DNA of 64,000 nt from Proteus vulgaris. Its GTDB lineage: Bacteria > Pseudomonadota > Gammaproteobacteria > Enterobacterales > Enterobacteriaceae. The DNA lies in the NCBI RefSeq assembly GCF_033708015.1, contig NZ_CP137920.1, positions 3,100,001 to 3,164,000 of the forward strand, in the 5' to 3' direction. Shown here in pieces: positions 51,293 to 61,645 of this stretch. Under the pieces are notes generated by a model. The model did no database searches. It saw nothing but the letters and a program-made list of their open reading frames with translations, and was not told where the DNA came from. The translations under genes were made by a program, and so were the position numbers. Position 1 is the first letter of the stretch. Each line of letters starts with the position of its first letter.

Positions 51293-51308
51293 ACGCAAAC
51301 GTTTTCCT
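51293..51308. promoter_or_regulatory. PurR operator of purEK
   Basis: ACGCAAACGTTTTCCT is a full match to the PurR consensus (ACGCAAACGTTTNCNT). It lies 76-91 bp before purE, overlapping the expected promoter. PurR with hypoxanthine or guanine represses the operon. Confidence 0.93.
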
Positions 51309-51383
51309 GCGCATGTTAGCGTGATACTATCATGCTCAGTTTATTAGGCTATATCCGTTTATGCTTACAGGAGCAGTTAAGTA

Positions 51384-51905
51384 ATGTCTTCTCAAGTTGG
51401 TCTAAATACCTCTTCCGCTCGTATCGCTATTGTAATGGGCTCTAAAAGCGACTGGGCAACAATGTCTCATGCCGCCGATGTACTAGACGCTCTACAACTT
51501 CCTTATCATGTTGAGATTGTCTCAGCCCATCGTACCCCTGATAAGCTATTTAGCTTTGCAGAACAGGCAAAAGATAATGGTTTTGAGGTCATTATTGCAG
51601 GAGCCGGCGGTGCAGCCCATTTACCGGGTATGCTCGCAGCAAAAACGCTCGTTCCTGTATTAGGTGTTCCTGTTCAAAGTGCAGCATTAAGCGGTATTGA
51701 TAGCCTTTATTCTATTGTACAAATGCCAAAAGGCATTCCGGTGGGAACATTAGCGATTGGTAAAGCTGGCGCTGCCAATGCGGCTTTATTAGCCGCTCAA
51801 ATTTTAGCGTTACACTCTCCAACTATTTTTGAAGCATTAACTGCATGGCGTACCGCACAAACTGACGATGTATTAAATAACCCAGATCCAAGGGAGGCAC
51901 TATGA
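51384..51905 (+). CDS. purE: N5-carboxyaminoimidazole ribonucleotide mutase
   Basis: Converts N5-CAIR to CAIR in purine synthesis. The 173-residue protein contains [27 protein letters not shown] with the catalytic His-Arg, and [19 protein letters not shown], all diagnostic. The start follows CAGGAGCAG. Stop and purK start overlap as ATGA. Controlled by the PurR site upstream. Confidence 0.98.
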   Translation: MSSQVGLNTSSARIAIVMGSKSDWATMSHAADVLDALQLPYHVEIVSAHRTPDKLFSFAEQAKDNGFEVIIAGAGGAAHLPGMLAAKTLVPVLGVPVQSAALSGIDSLYSIVQMPKGIPVGTLAIGKAGAANAALLAAQILALHSPTIFEALTAWRTAQTDDVLNNPDPREAL

Positions 51906-52969
51906 AACCAGTTTGTGTGCTTGGAAATGGTCAATTAGGGCGAATGCTAAGACAAGCGGGTGAGCCTTTAGGAATTGCGGTTTATCCCGTAGGATTAGAT
52001 GCAGAGCCAGAAGCCGTTCCCTATCAAAAAAGTATCATCACGGCGGAAATTGAACGCTGGCCTGAAACCCCTCTGACCAAAGAATTAGAACGTCATACTA
52101 ACTTTGTAAACCGTGATATTTTTCCATTACTTGCTGATAGATTGCCTCAGAAACAACTTATCGATGAACTAGGTTTGGCCACGGCAGCTTGGCAACCATT
52201 AACGTCACCAACACAATGGCCTGATATTTTCGCACAACTGGGTGATTTTATTATTGTAAAGCGCCGTGTGGGTGGTTATGACGGGCGCGGTCAATGGCGC
52301 ATTCATCCGGGCGAAGAACAGCAATTACCGGCTGAGATTTATGGTGAATGTATTGTCGAGCAGGGTATTCCCTTTTCAGGTGAAGTGTCATTAGTGGGAG
52401 CAAGAGATTGTCGTGGGAACTGCGTTTTCTACCCTTTAACTCACAATCTTCACCAAGATGGCATTTTACGCATGAGTGTTGCATTACCAACCCCATCGTC
52501 AGAACAACAACTGTTAGCAGAAAAAATGCTGACCGCGATCCTTAATAAGCTCAACTATGTTGGTGTAATGGCGATGGAATGCTTTATCGTTGGCAATAAA
52601 TTACTTATCAACGAATTAGCCCCTCGTGTTCATAACAGTGGTCATTGGACACAAAATGGGGCTTCAATTAGTCAGTTTGAGTTACACCTACGTGCAATTT
52701 TAGATTTACCGATGCCCAAACCTGAGGTTTGCCAACCAGCAGTAATGGTTAATTTGATTGGTACTAATGTCAATCCTCAATGGCTTTCATTGCCATTAGT
52801 TCATTTACATTGGTATGAAAAAGAGGTTCGTCCTGTGCGCAAAGTGGGTCATCTCAATCTTGTACATCGCGATAATCAACCACTGAAAGAAACACTCGAA
52901 TTATTAAGTGCAATGCTTGATGATGCCTATCAGTACCCTATCGAATGGGCTTTAGAAAAATTAAGCTAG
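51902..52969 (+). CDS. purK: N5-carboxyaminoimidazole ribonucleotide synthetase
   Basis: ATP-grasp enzyme that makes N5-CAIR from AIR, ATP and bicarbonate. The 355-residue protein begins [22 protein letters not shown] and has [12 protein letters not shown], the ATP-grasp glycine loop, then [14 protein letters not shown], conserved in PurK. It overlaps purE by 4 nt and is coupled to it, and supplies the substrate for PurE. Confidence 0.98.
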   Translation: MKPVCVLGNGQLGRMLRQAGEPLGIAVYPVGLDAEPEAVPYQKSIITAEIERWPETPLTKELERHTNFVNRDIFPLLADRLPQKQLIDELGLATAAWQPLTSPTQWPDIFAQLGDFIIVKRRVGGYDGRGQWRIHPGEEQQLPAEIYGECIVEQGIPFSGEVSLVGARDCRGNCVFYPLTHNLHQDGILRMSVALPTPSSEQQLLAEKMLTAILNKLNYVGVMAMECFIVGNKLLINELAPRVHNSGHWTQNGASISQFELHLRAILDLPMPKPEVCQPAVMVNLIGTNVNPQWLSLPLVHLHWYEKEVRPVRKVGHLNLVHRDNQPLKETLELLSAMLDDAYQYPIEWALEKLS

Positions 52970-53010
52970 CAGTCCGACTCATAAAGTTAGAGAATAATAG
53001 CCTTTAAACG

Positions 53011-53037
53011 AACAGACCTTAAATAAATAGGTCTGTT
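53011..53037 (+). terminator. Probable terminator after purEK
   Basis: AACAGACCT (53011-53019) pairs with AGGTCTGTT (53029-53037). The T tract after it is weak (ATTCGCTATTTTC), so efficiency is uncertain. Confidence 0.5.
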
Positions 53038-53092
53038 ATTCGCTATTTTCTCCTGATTATTCAGGTTACTGCACCCATTCGATGGAGTCAGG

Positions 53093-54352
53093 ATGCAAGT
53101 CACGCAACAAGTTTTTGGGCCCGTTTATCAGTGGAGTATGCTGATATTATTGGGCTTTGTGTATTTTTTAGCTACCGCTACCACATTTACCTCTTTAGGT
53201 GTTGTTCTTCCTAGTATGATAAACGAGCTAGGGTGGAACTGGACTCAAGCTGGCCTTGGCTTTACGTTATTAGGATTAACCTGCGGTCTTGCGAGTTTTT
53301 TACCTACATTACTGATCCGTAAATTAAGTGTTCGTCTTACATTACTTATAGGGTTAATCATTTTTGTCAGTGGTTTCTATTTTCTTTATGAAACATACAC
53401 TATTGCGCGTTATTTTTTGGGTACGGCACTGTTAGGTGTTGGTTTTACACTACTGGCTACTGTGCCTGGTACTTATGTGATTTCTCGCTTATTTGAAAAA
53501 CAGTCTTTTGCTTTTGGTGTCTACTTTACCATTGGTGGATTAGGTGGTGTTGCTGGACCTTGGATCTACTTTTTAGCAACTCATTTATGGCATACATGGC
53601 GAATGCACTGGCTTATTTCAGCACTCACACTCACTGTTGTTACTCTTCTTACCATTTTATTTTTACGCGAAGGTAATAAAGAGCAAGAGCACGCAAAAAA
53701 AATTAGCCAACTTCAAACCAAAAAACGTATTTATCAAACCAAAGAAATTTGGACAGCTCGTCATGCTTTAAGAACATGGCAATTTTATGTTATTGCTGCG
53801 ACTTACACCGCTTTTTTATGGTGTGGGATCACGGTTAATAGCTTTGCTGTTGCACATATTATTGAGAATGGTTTTGGCGAAACTATTGCCGCGACACTAT
53901 TAAGTAGCATGGCATTTATCAATGCTTTCTCTCGATTAGCGGGTGGCGCAATTGGTGAATGGTTAGAACCTAAAAAATTACTTATCGCAAGCTTAAGTAT
54001 TATAATCATTGGGTTACTTGCACTAAGTATGGCTAATTCTTGGATTTACCTGATCTTATTTACGGTTTGTGTCGGTATCGGGTATGGCATGACATTCTTA
54101 GCATCAAGTATATTGCTTGCTAACTATTTTGGTCGCACCCCTTACCTTGAACTATTTTCAGTGATGAATTTAATTTCAACACTGGCTTGTTTAGCCCCCT
54201 TCTTTGCAGGAGCCATCAAAGATATATCAGGTAGTTTTACCCCCGCATTCTTGATTTTAACCCTACCTGTTTTATTCATTTTAGCGGTCACTCTATTTAT
54301 GAAACCGCCAGTTTATCCTAAATTTCAGCATGCGAGTGAGCAAGAAAAATAA
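53093..54352 (+). CDS. Major facilitator superfamily transporter
   Basis: A 419-residue polytopic inner-membrane protein with about twelve membrane segments and a charged central cytoplasmic loop near residues 200-225 (REGNKEQEHAKKISQLQTKKR). The N-half has the LASFLPTLLIRKLSVRLTLLIGL segment, where the usual MFS loop 2-3 G-x3-D/R motif is degenerate. The C-half has AFINAFSRLAGGAIGEWLEPKK. GGAGTCAGG precedes the start. The substrate cannot be inferred from sequence, and the neighbours (purK, ynaI) give no hint. Confidence 0.85.
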   Translation: MQVTQQVFGPVYQWSMLILLGFVYFLATATTFTSLGVVLPSMINELGWNWTQAGLGFTLLGLTCGLASFLPTLLIRKLSVRLTLLIGLIIFVSGFYFLYETYTIARYFLGTALLGVGFTLLATVPGTYVISRLFEKQSFAFGVYFTIGGLGGVAGPWIYFLATHLWHTWRMHWLISALTLTVVTLLTILFLREGNKEQEHAKKISQLQTKKRIYQTKEIWTARHALRTWQFYVIAATYTAFLWCGITVNSFAVAHIIENGFGETIAATLLSSMAFINAFSRLAGGAIGEWLEPKKLLIASLSIIIIGLLALSMANSWIYLILFTVCVGIGYGMTFLASSILLANYFGRTPYLELFSVMNLISTLACLAPFFAGAIKDISGSFTPAFLILTLPVLFILAVTLFMKPPVYPKFQHASEQEK

Positions 54353-54410
54353 CCATGAAATAAGCAAGATAGCGAGTTTCGTATTATAAAAACGCATTTT
54401 CTAAGGAGAC

Positions 54411-55445
54411 ATGAAACTGATGAATGATGCATTAATAATAAAATACTCAATAGGTATTGGCATCGCTTTAGCCTGTTTTGTTGGTTTTGTCATCGTATCT
54501 CTTTTTCATGACAAAAAGAAAAAACGCCATAGAAATATTATTGTTCATATCAGCCAAGCTATCTTGCTTTGTAGTCTAGTGTTTATCTTAAGCCAATATT
54601 GTGAAATGGCCGTGGTCGATTTTAATCTCCATTTTATCTCATTTAGGATGATTAATTTTTTCACCTATATCGGCATTGCATTAATTTTAATGAGAAAATT
54701 TTTCTTACTCATTAATCGGCTAGAAGATGCTCAAATTAAAAAAGGCAGTGATCCGACTTCTGCTCGCATTATTTCTCGCATATTCAAAATCACGTTATTT
54801 GTCATTATCGTTTTATTGTTTGGTGAGCATTTTGGTATGAGCTTATCCGGCTTAATGACATTCGGAGGATTAGGTGGGATCGCCATTGGTATGGCAAGTA
54901 AAGATGTATTAAGTAATCTATTCTCTGGTGTGATGCTCTATTTTGATCGTCCTTTTAATATTGGTGATTGGGTACGTTCTCCAGACCGTAATATTGAAGG
55001 CACTGTAGTCGAAATTGGTTGGCGCATTACCAAAATCATTACGTTTGATCACCGACCACTTTATATTCCCAACTCCATTTTTTCCTCAATTAGTGTGGAA
55101 AATCCAGGAAGAATGACAAATAGGCGGATCCAAACTGAACTTGGCTTGCGTTATGAAGATTCAGATAAAATAGGTGTTATCGTTGAAGATATTCGCACCA
55201 TGCTAATGCAAAATGACAAAATCGATACACAACAAACATTATTAGTCTATTTTAATCAATTTACAGACTCTTCACTCAATATCATGGTGTATTGTTTTAC
55301 TAAAACAACGGTATGGGCACAGTGGCTTGAAGCTCAGCAAGAAGTCTATTTAAAGATAATTGAAATTGTGCATAAACATGGCGCTGATTTTGCTTTTCCA
55401 TCTCAAACGGTTTATCTCGAGAAGTCTGCTCCCATTGCCCAATAA
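54411..55445 (+). CDS. ynaI: MscS-family mechanosensitive channel, YnaI type
   Basis: Low-conductance mechanosensitive channel of the inner membrane that opens under osmotic downshift. The 344-residue protein aligns over its length with my memory of E. coli Yna[63 protein letters not shown] covers the pore helix and upper vestibule (residues about 142-205, quoted as a landmark only in part here: [17 protein letters not shown]). Four further membrane segments precede the pore. The C-terminal vestibule includes [25 protein letters not shown] lies very close to the ATG at 54411; the ATG at 54420 is better spaced and may be the true start. Confidence 0.93.
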   Translation: MKLMNDALIIKYSIGIGIALACFVGFVIVSLFHDKKKKRHRNIIVHISQAILLCSLVFILSQYCEMAVVDFNLHFISFRMINFFTYIGIALILMRKFFLLINRLEDAQIKKGSDPTSARIISRIFKITLFVIIVLLFGEHFGMSLSGLMTFGGLGGIAIGMASKDVLSNLFSGVMLYFDRPFNIGDWVRSPDRNIEGTVVEIGWRITKIITFDHRPLYIPNSIFSSISVENPGRMTNRRIQTELGLRYEDSDKIGVIVEDIRTMLMQNDKIDTQQTLLVYFNQFTDSSLNIMVYCFTKTTVWAQWLEAQQEVYLKIIEIVHKHGADFAFPSQTVYLEKSAPIAQ

Positions 55446-55622
55446 TAGATAGAAAGTGGATACGTTTATTTCCATATAAATTCTCCATTGACTCATTGAT
55501 TAAAATGGTATTTTATGCGATTTAAATGCATAGAACGCCATTTTTCTTTTAATTTATTTCAATCACATCCACAACCAAGTATATTGTTCGCCAATTATTC
55601 TATTGATAAAAACACGAGCATA

Positions 55623-57785
55623 ATGAAAAAAATGAAGTTGGCGTGTCACCCTACTCTTTCACACTATTTTTATTGTGAACGTCCGATCGTTGATATTGTT
55701 GATGCAAATTTAGCGCAAGTATCAGCAGTCGTGTTGTCATTATCAGATATTGAGTCGGGCGAATTAGATCGCATTCATCAAACAGGCTTTCAACTCCCCG
55801 TATTTATTGCTGTTAATCTTAATGATGCAATCAGTGCTGAATTGCTCAATCAAGTTTCAGGGGTTGTAATTACGGATAAAAAAGCACATCAAAAAAATAG
55901 TGCGTTAATTAATAAAGCAGCACAGCAATATGAAGAGGATCTGACCACCCCCTTTTTTTCACGTTTAGTGAATTATGTTGCCGAAAAGAATATCGCTTTT
56001 GATTGTCCTGGTCATCAAGGCGGAGAATTTTTCCGTCGTCATCCTGCTGGTGAGCAGTTTTATCAATATTTTGGTGAGAATCTATTCCGCTCTGATCTTT
56101 GTAATGCTGATGTGGGAATGGGGGATTTGCTTATTCATGAAGGTGCGCCTTATGATGCTCAAACTTTTGCCGCGCAAGTGTTTAATGCCGATAAAACCTA
56201 TTTTGTTTTAAATGGAACATCCTCATCTAATAAAGTTGCCTTAAATGCCTTATTGGCGCCAAATGATTTAGTGTTATTTGATAGAAATAACCATAAATCC
56301 AATCATCATGGCGCACTCATTCAAGCAGGAGCAACACCTGTTTATTTAGAGACGGCTCGTAATCCTTTTGGCTTTATCGGTGGTATTGATGCTCATTGCT
56401 TTGAAGAACACTATTTACGCCAACAAATTGCCGAAATTATCCCAGAACGTCAATTCGATAAACGTCCTTTCCGTTTAGCCGTTATTCAACTAGGCACTTA
56501 TGACGGTACGATTTACAACGCAAGGCAAGTGGTCGATAAAATTGGCCATCTTTGTGATTATATTTTATTTGATTCTGCATGGGTGGGTTATGAACAATTC
56601 ATTCCCATGATGAAACAATGTTCGCCTTTATTATTAACGCTTAATAAAGACGATCCTGGTATTCTCGTTACTCAATCCGTTCATAAACAATTAGCGGGAT
56701 TTTCACAAACCTCACAGATACATAAAAAAGATGCTCACCTGAAAGGGCAATCACGTTATGTTAATCATAAACGTATGAATAATGCTTTTATGATGCATGC
56801 ATCCACCAGCCCGTTTTACCCTCTTTTTGCAGCTCTTGATGTCAATGCCAAAATGCATTCTGGCAAAAGTGGTGAAGCAATGTGGATGAGTTGCGTAAAG
56901 CAAGGCATTGAAGCCCGCAAGTCATTACTAAAACAGTGCCAGTTTATTAAGCCATTTATTCCTGAAATGGTTGATGGACTTGCTTGGCAAGATCACGATA
57001 CAGATGAAATCGCTCGCGATCAGCGTTTTTTCAATTTTATTCCTAATGATAATTGGCACTCATTTGAAGGTTACACCACCAATCAATACTTTGTTGATCC
57101 TTGCAAATTAATGCTTACAACGCCAGGGATCGACCCTCATACAGGAGAATATGGATCTTTTGGTGTACCAGCATCTATTTTGGCAAATTATCTACGTGAA
57201 CACGGTGTTATCCCTGAAAAAAGCGATCTCAATTCAATCTTATTTTTGCTAACACCCGCAGAGCATCAAGCGAAGTTTGATCGCTTAATTTCTTTGATTG
57301 TTCAATTTGAAAAATACTTAGTGGAAGATGTGTTATTAGAACAAATATTACCTTCTGTTTGCCGTCGCTATCAATCTCGTTATCAGGGTTATACATTGCG
57401 TCAACTCTGTCAGGAAATGCATGATATTTGTGTCACGTACAATATCAAGTTACTGCAAAAACAGATGTTTAGAAAAAATCATTTTCCTAAGCGAGCACTA
57501 AGCCCGCAACAAGCTAATATTGAGTTTGTTCGTGGTAATGTTGAATTGTTACCTTTAAATAAATTAGCCGGCCGAATTGCCGCTGAAGGTGCCTTACCTT
57601 ATCCACCAGGTGTTTTATGTGCTGTACCTGGCGAAATTTGGGGGGGTGCTGTTTTACGTTATTTTCAGGCACTTGAAGTCACAATTAATCAGCTTCCAGG
57701 CTTTTCAACTGAGCTTCAGGGGGTTTATATTTATGATGAAGGGGATGGCAGTAAGCAAATTTATGCTTATGTGATAAAAGAATAA
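55623..57785 (+). CDS. speF: Inducible ornithine decarboxylase
   Basis: PLP-dependent decarboxylase that converts ornithine to putrescine and consumes a proton; ornithine decarboxylase activity varies among Proteus species. I use ATG 55623 (720 residues), where the protein begins MKKMKLACHPTLSHYF near the length of E. coli SpeF (732). The frame is open to 55515 and could add 36 residues. The PLP lysine is Lys355 in TQSVHKQLAGFSQTSQIHKKD, and long stretches such as FDCPGHQGGEFFRRHPAGEQF, FNADKTYFVLNGTSSSNKV and YILFDSAWVGYEQFIPMM match SpeF. No potE antiporter gene is adjacent and a terminator follows directly. I found no speFL-type leader peptide with the HIRRxxH motif upstream. Confidence 0.93.
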   Translation: MKKMKLACHPTLSHYFYCERPIVDIVDANLAQVSAVVLSLSDIESGELDRIHQTGFQLPVFIAVNLNDAISAELLNQVSGVVITDKKAHQKNSALINKAAQQYEEDLTTPFFSRLVNYVAEKNIAFDCPGHQGGEFFRRHPAGEQFYQYFGENLFRSDLCNADVGMGDLLIHEGAPYDAQTFAAQVFNADKTYFVLNGTSSSNKVALNALLAPNDLVLFDRNNHKSNHHGALIQAGATPVYLETARNPFGFIGGIDAHCFEEHYLRQQIAEIIPERQFDKRPFRLAVIQLGTYDGTIYNARQVVDKIGHLCDYILFDSAWVGYEQFIPMMKQCSPLLLTLNKDDPGILVTQSVHKQLAGFSQTSQIHKKDAHLKGQSRYVNHKRMNNAFMMHASTSPFYPLFAALDVNAKMHSGKSGEAMWMSCVKQGIEARKSLLKQCQFIKPFIPEMVDGLAWQDHDTDEIARDQRFFNFIPNDNWHSFEGYTTNQYFVDPCKLMLTTPGIDPHTGEYGSFGVPASILANYLREHGVIPEKSDLNSILFLLTPAEHQAKFDRLISLIVQFEKYLVEDVLLEQILPSVCRRYQSRYQGYTLRQLCQEMHDICVTYNIKLLQKQMFRKNHFPKRALSPQQANIEFVRGNVELLPLNKLAGRIAAEGALPYPPGVLCAVPGEIWGGAVLRYFQALEVTINQLPGFSTELQGVYIYDEGDGSKQIYAYVIKE

Positions 57786-57801
57786 TTATCTTTTCACACA
57801 A

Positions 57802-57836
57802 AAAAATGCTGATATTTTAATAATATCAGCATTTTT
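57802..57836. terminator. Bidirectional terminator between speF and ybbP
   Basis: AAAAATGCTGATATT (57802-57816) pairs with AATATCAGCATTTTT (57822-57836), a 15-bp stem flanked by A on the left and T on the right. It serves both convergent genes. Confidence 0.92.
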
Positions 57837-57870
57837 ATTTAACGCTATTTATTCGCCTTATTTATTTTCA

Positions 57871-60312
57871 TTATTCGCCTTGAATTCGTCGATATTGCCC
57901 TTTATCTTGCAACAGTCTGACGCCTAAGATACTACCACATAATGAAAGCAATAATGCCGCAACAATAGGTACGGTGATCCACATTCCCCATTGCGGTTGC
58001 CAAGGGAAATTAAACACCGATATTTGTAATAAACTTAATGCGACTTCAGCGCCAATCGCCGCAGCTAATCCCGCCATTAAACCTAATAATGCAAATTCAG
58101 CCCAAAGAGTCCGTCTTAATAATGATTTACCTGCACCTAATGTTCGATACACGACTAACTCAATGCGTCGTTGTGTCATTCCTACCTGAATTTGAGCAAC
58201 TAGCAATAAAGCACCACAGAGCATGACCAATCCAACCATAATCTCCAAAGCTCGACTGACTTGCTGTAAGATCTGCTGAACTTGCTGAATTAATGCACCT
58301 GTATCTAACACACTTACGGTTGGAAATTGACGATTGAGCGCAGTAATTAATGCGCCCTCGCCATTGTAATAAAAACTACTCATCCATTTTTCTGGCTGAT
58401 TACTTAACCCTTCTTCAGAGAAAATAAAGAAGAAATTAGGGCGCATATTCTCCCAATCGACATGGCGAATACTAGTAACAATGGACTTAAATTCACGAGT
58501 ATCACCGACAAATGTTAATTCATCACCCAACTTAATATCGAGTTTTTCAGCAACGCCTTGATCAAGAGAAACGCCATTCCCCATAGGAGGCCATGTGCCC
58601 TCAATAATCACGTTATCTTTTGGCAATTCGCTATGCCACGTTAAGTTAAGCTCTCGACGAACGGTGTTATTACCTGCATCACGTTTATCAGCCCACTCTT
58701 TAGCATTATGCTCATTAATTTGAGTTAAACGTGCTAATACCACCGGGAATGCATCCATTGGTTCAACATCATGTTTTGCCAATAAAGTATTAATTTCTTG
58801 AACTTGAGGCGCAGACATATTGATTAGAAAATAGTTCGGACTATCTGCGGGTAATTGCTTTTGCCATTTATCAAGTAAATCACCTTGAATAAGGACTAAA
58901 AGCGTTAACAACATAAATGAGAGCGCGAAGGCTGCAAGCTGAGTCATCGTTTGAAAAGGCTGTCGTAATAAACGAGTGACGGCTAAGCGCGCACTAAGTT
59001 GGCGAAATGTAAACTGTTTTAATACCCATAATCCTAACCAGCCAATTATTCCGAGTAAAAAAGCAATAACAATAACACCAAATAGAATTGACCAAAGTAA
59101 GACGCCTGTTCCTGCAAAAAGCGTTAAAGCGCCAACAATAATTAAGCCTACTATTGGTAAATAATAACGAAGAGGCCATATAGGCGCCGTAGTATCACTT
59201 CTTAATACGCGAGAAGGTTGTGTTGCCATTAATTGATAGTAAGGTCTTAATCCTGTTAATAAAGCGATTAACAACAAAGAGCCCACAGACCATATCCATG
59301 GCAAAAAGCTCGCTTCAGGCAAACTTTTAGGTAAAACTGGCGCTAAAATTTGTAGCAGTATTGCCTCAAAAATAAGCCCTACTAATGAGCCAACAACAAT
59401 AGCACCAATAAGGATCACCCCCCATTGCCCAACGATCCATTTTCTCAATGCACGTTTATCTGCCCCCAACGTTTTTAGTACTGCAATTAAGGTATGGCGA
59501 CTACGGCAATAATGAGCCATTGAAACAGCAACTGCCGATATAGCAAGCAATAGCGTCAATAGCGCTGAAAGCAAAAGAAAATTTTTCGCACGTTCCATGG
59601 ATTGTGAAAGTGCTCCACTATCTTGTTTTAAACTATTCCAACGCTGATCGGGTTTTAATAGTGGGTCGAAACGTTGCTGATAACGATCAATAACGGACTC
59701 GTTACCTGCAAACATATAGCGATATGTCAGGCGACTTCCGGGTTGCACCGCACCTGTTGCTTCAACATCATCAAGACTAATTAAAATACGGGGTGCAATT
59801 TGAAACGGATTAAATCCACTATCGGGCTCTTGAATTAACACACCACTAATCGTAAATGAGGCATCGCCTACATCAATCTTATCGCCGACTTTTATATCAA
59901 GTAATTCAAGTAATCTGGCACCAACAAGTGCCGTTCCTTTTTCAGGTTTTAGCCCTGCTGGCTCTGTTTCTAATTCACCATACAGTGGATATAATTTATC
60001 CGCAGCTTTTACCAATGCAAGCTGTGGTATATCGCCTTCAGGAGCATAAGACATCGTAGTAAATTGCATTTGGCGACTGAGCGTTAACCCTTCTTTTTTC
60101 GCCGCTATAAGCCAGTTTTCATCAACGGGATAAGATGCCCGTAAAACTAAATCGCCAGCAATTAAATCACGACTTTGAGCGTAAATGCTTTTATCAATGC
60201 GATCGCCTATACGCCCTAAAGCAAGCACACAAGCAACTGCTAGCGCTAAAGAAAGCCAAACAATTAATAATGCAGGAGAACGCCATTCACGCCAAAACCA
60301 ACGCCAAATCAT
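57871..60312 (-). CDS. ybbP: ABC transporter permease YbbP (FtsX-like)
   Basis: An 813-residue inner-membrane permease with an N-terminal span (residues about 15-33), a large periplasmic domain, then clusters of membrane helices around 245-420 and two further FtsX domains to the C-terminus (MVGLVMLCGALLLVAQIQVGMTQRRIELVVYRTLGAGKS near 690-730 as landmark). This double-FtsX plan matches E. coli YbbP. It overlaps the ATPase gene ybbA by 4 nt. Such MacB-type systems do not import; they probably extract lipids or export envelope molecules. The exact substrate is unknown. Confidence 0.95.
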   Translation of the reverse strand: MIWRWFWREWRSPALLIVWLSLALAVACVLALGRIGDRIDKSIYAQSRDLIAGDLVLRASYPVDENWLIAAKKEGLTLSRQMQFTTMSYAPEGDIPQLALVKAADKLYPLYGELETEPAGLKPEKGTALVGARLLELLDIKVGDKIDVGDASFTISGVLIQEPDSGFNPFQIAPRILISLDDVEATGAVQPGSRLTYRYMFAGNESVIDRYQQRFDPLLKPDQRWNSLKQDSGALSQSMERAKNFLLLSALLTLLLAISAVAVSMAHYCRSRHTLIAVLKTLGADKRALRKWIVGQWGVILIGAIVVGSLVGLIFEAILLQILAPVLPKSLPEASFLPWIWSVGSLLLIALLTGLRPYYQLMATQPSRVLRSDTTAPIWPLRYYLPIVGLIIVGALTLFAGTGVLLWSILFGVIVIAFLLGIIGWLGLWVLKQFTFRQLSARLAVTRLLRQPFQTMTQLAAFALSFMLLTLLVLIQGDLLDKWQKQLPADSPNYFLINMSAPQVQEINTLLAKHDVEPMDAFPVVLARLTQINEHNAKEWADKRDAGNNTVRRELNLTWHSELPKDNVIIEGTWPPMGNGVSLDQGVAEKLDIKLGDELTFVGDTREFKSIVTSIRHVDWENMRPNFFFIFSEEGLSNQPEKWMSSFYYNGEGALITALNRQFPTVSVLDTGALIQQVQQILQQVSRALEIMVGLVMLCGALLLVAQIQVGMTQRRIELVVYRTLGAGKSLLRRTLWAEFALLGLMAGLAAAIGAEVALSLLQISVFNFPWQPQWGMWITVPIVAALLLSLCGSILGVRLLQDKGQYRRIQGE

Positions 60313-60995
60313 GACTCCTCCTTAAGTTGTCCATCGACTAATCGTAATCGTCTTTGGCAACGAGCGGCTAGCTCATTGTCATGAGTCACTAAAATCAATG
60401 TTGTTGCATAATCTCGGTTAAGCGAGAACAACAAATCTGCAATTTTATCACCCGTCTTACGATCAAGGTTTCCCGTTGGCTCATCAGCAAAAAGAATAGC
60501 CGGCTGAGTACAAAATGCTCTTGCTAATGCAACGCGTTGTTGCTCACCGCCAGAAAGTTGTGCTGGCATATGATATAAACGTTCGCCTAATCCTAACAGC
60601 TTCAGCAAATCAACAGCACGTGCATGACTGTGTTTTTCTGACTCACCTTTTAATAATGCGGGCAACTGCACATTTTCGAGTGCATTCAATGTTGGGATCA
60701 GCATAAATGATTGAAAAACAAACCCGACATGTTGGGCTCGCAACTTGGCGCGTTCTTCTTCATTCATTTGAGTGAGTTCTTTCCCCATTAAATGCACACT
60801 GCCAGAGCTACCATCATCTAATCCAGCAATGATACCTAATAGGGTCGATTTGCCCGATCCTGACTCACCGATTAACGCAATTGTTTGTGCAGACTCGACA
60901 ACTAGCTCAACACCCTGCAATATAGAGATCTGACTATCACCTTCTCCTACTTGTTTGGTTAACTGATGAACTTCAAGAACCTTTTCCGTCGACAT
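60309..60995 (-). CDS. ybbA: ABC transporter ATP-binding protein YbbA
   Basis: A 228-residue ATPase partner of YbbP. It has Walker A GESGSGKST, Q-loop FVFQSFMLIPTLNALENVQLP, signature LSGGEQQRVALARAF and Walker B ILFADEPTGNLD, the pattern of the LolD/MacB group. Its first 30 nt overlap the first 30 nt of the divergent tesA gene, an arrangement also found in E. coli. Its 3' end overlaps ybbP by 4 nt. Confidence 0.97.
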   Translation of the reverse strand: MSTEKVLEVHQLTKQVGEGDSQISILQGVELVVESAQTIALIGESGSGKSTLLGIIAGLDDGSSGSVHLMGKELTQMNEEERAKLRAQHVGFVFQSFMLIPTLNALENVQLPALLKGESEKHSHARAVDLLKLLGLGERLYHMPAQLSGGEQQRVALARAFCTQPAILFADEPTGNLDRKTGDKIADLLFSLNRDYATTLILVTHDNELAARCQRRLRLVDGQLKEES

Positions 60996-61595
60996 ACATT
61001 TTTCCTTATCGTTATGATGATGTTTAGCTTTAAGGCGATTGCTGCTGATACCTTTCTAATCTTTGGTGACAGCTTGAGTGCAGGATATCGTCTTCCAATT
61101 GAAAGTGCATGGCCACAACGCCTTGCTGATAAATGGAAAACAACCCACCCTGACATTAATGTTATCAATGCAAGTATTAGTGGTGAAACGGCCTTTCAGG
61201 GACAAAATAGGCTTCCTGATTTATTAAAACAACATCAACCACGTTGGGTTTTAATTGAATTAGGTGCAAATGATGGCTTACAAGGATACCCTGTTGCACA
61301 AACAAAAGAGGCATTACAAAACATCATTACACAAGTAAAAGATGCCGGCGCAACGCCACTTTTTATGCAAATAATGATTTCACCTAATTACGGTAAACGT
61401 TATACACAATCATTTTCAGCAATCTATCCAAAGCTCGCTGAAGATAATGCGCTTCCTCTGCTCCCTTTTTATATGGAGCAAGTCGCTGATAAACCTGAGT
61501 GGATGCAAAATGACAGCATACACCCCAATGAAGATGCTCAACCTTTTATTGCGCAGTGGATGGATGAAACATTATCCCCTTACTTAACACGTTAG
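60966..61595 (+). CDS. tesA: Periplasmic acyl-CoA thioesterase I / lysophospholipase L1 / protease I
   Basis: SGNH hydrolase acting on thioesters, lysophospholipids and some esters in the periplasm. The 209-residue precursor has a signal peptide (MNFKNLFRRHTFF then LIVMMMFSFKAIA) cleaved after about Ala26. Block I FGDSLSAGY gives nucleophile Ser36, GANDG the oxyanion Asn, and DSIHPN the Asp183-His186 pair. Length matches E. coli TesA. It is divergent from ybbA, with the two 5' ends overlapping by 30 nt, so the promoters lie inside the opposite gene. Confidence 0.97.
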   Translation: MNFKNLFRRHTFFLIVMMMFSFKAIAADTFLIFGDSLSAGYRLPIESAWPQRLADKWKTTHPDINVINASISGETAFQGQNRLPDLLKQHQPRWVLIELGANDGLQGYPVAQTKEALQNIITQVKDAGATPLFMQIMISPNYGKRYTQSFSAIYPKLAEDNALPLLPFYMEQVADKPEWMQNDSIHPNEDAQPFIAQWMDETLSPYLTR

Positions 61596-61645
61596 ACTAT
61601 TCTGACAGTAGTTGACGTAGATTAAACGAGATTAATTGTAAAATT

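Noticed and set aside
55527..55553. Tiny frame MHRTPFFF upstream of speF as SpeFL leader
   Set aside because: Only eight codons, no ribosome binding site and no ornithine-sensor motif; overlap with the speF extension makes chance likely.
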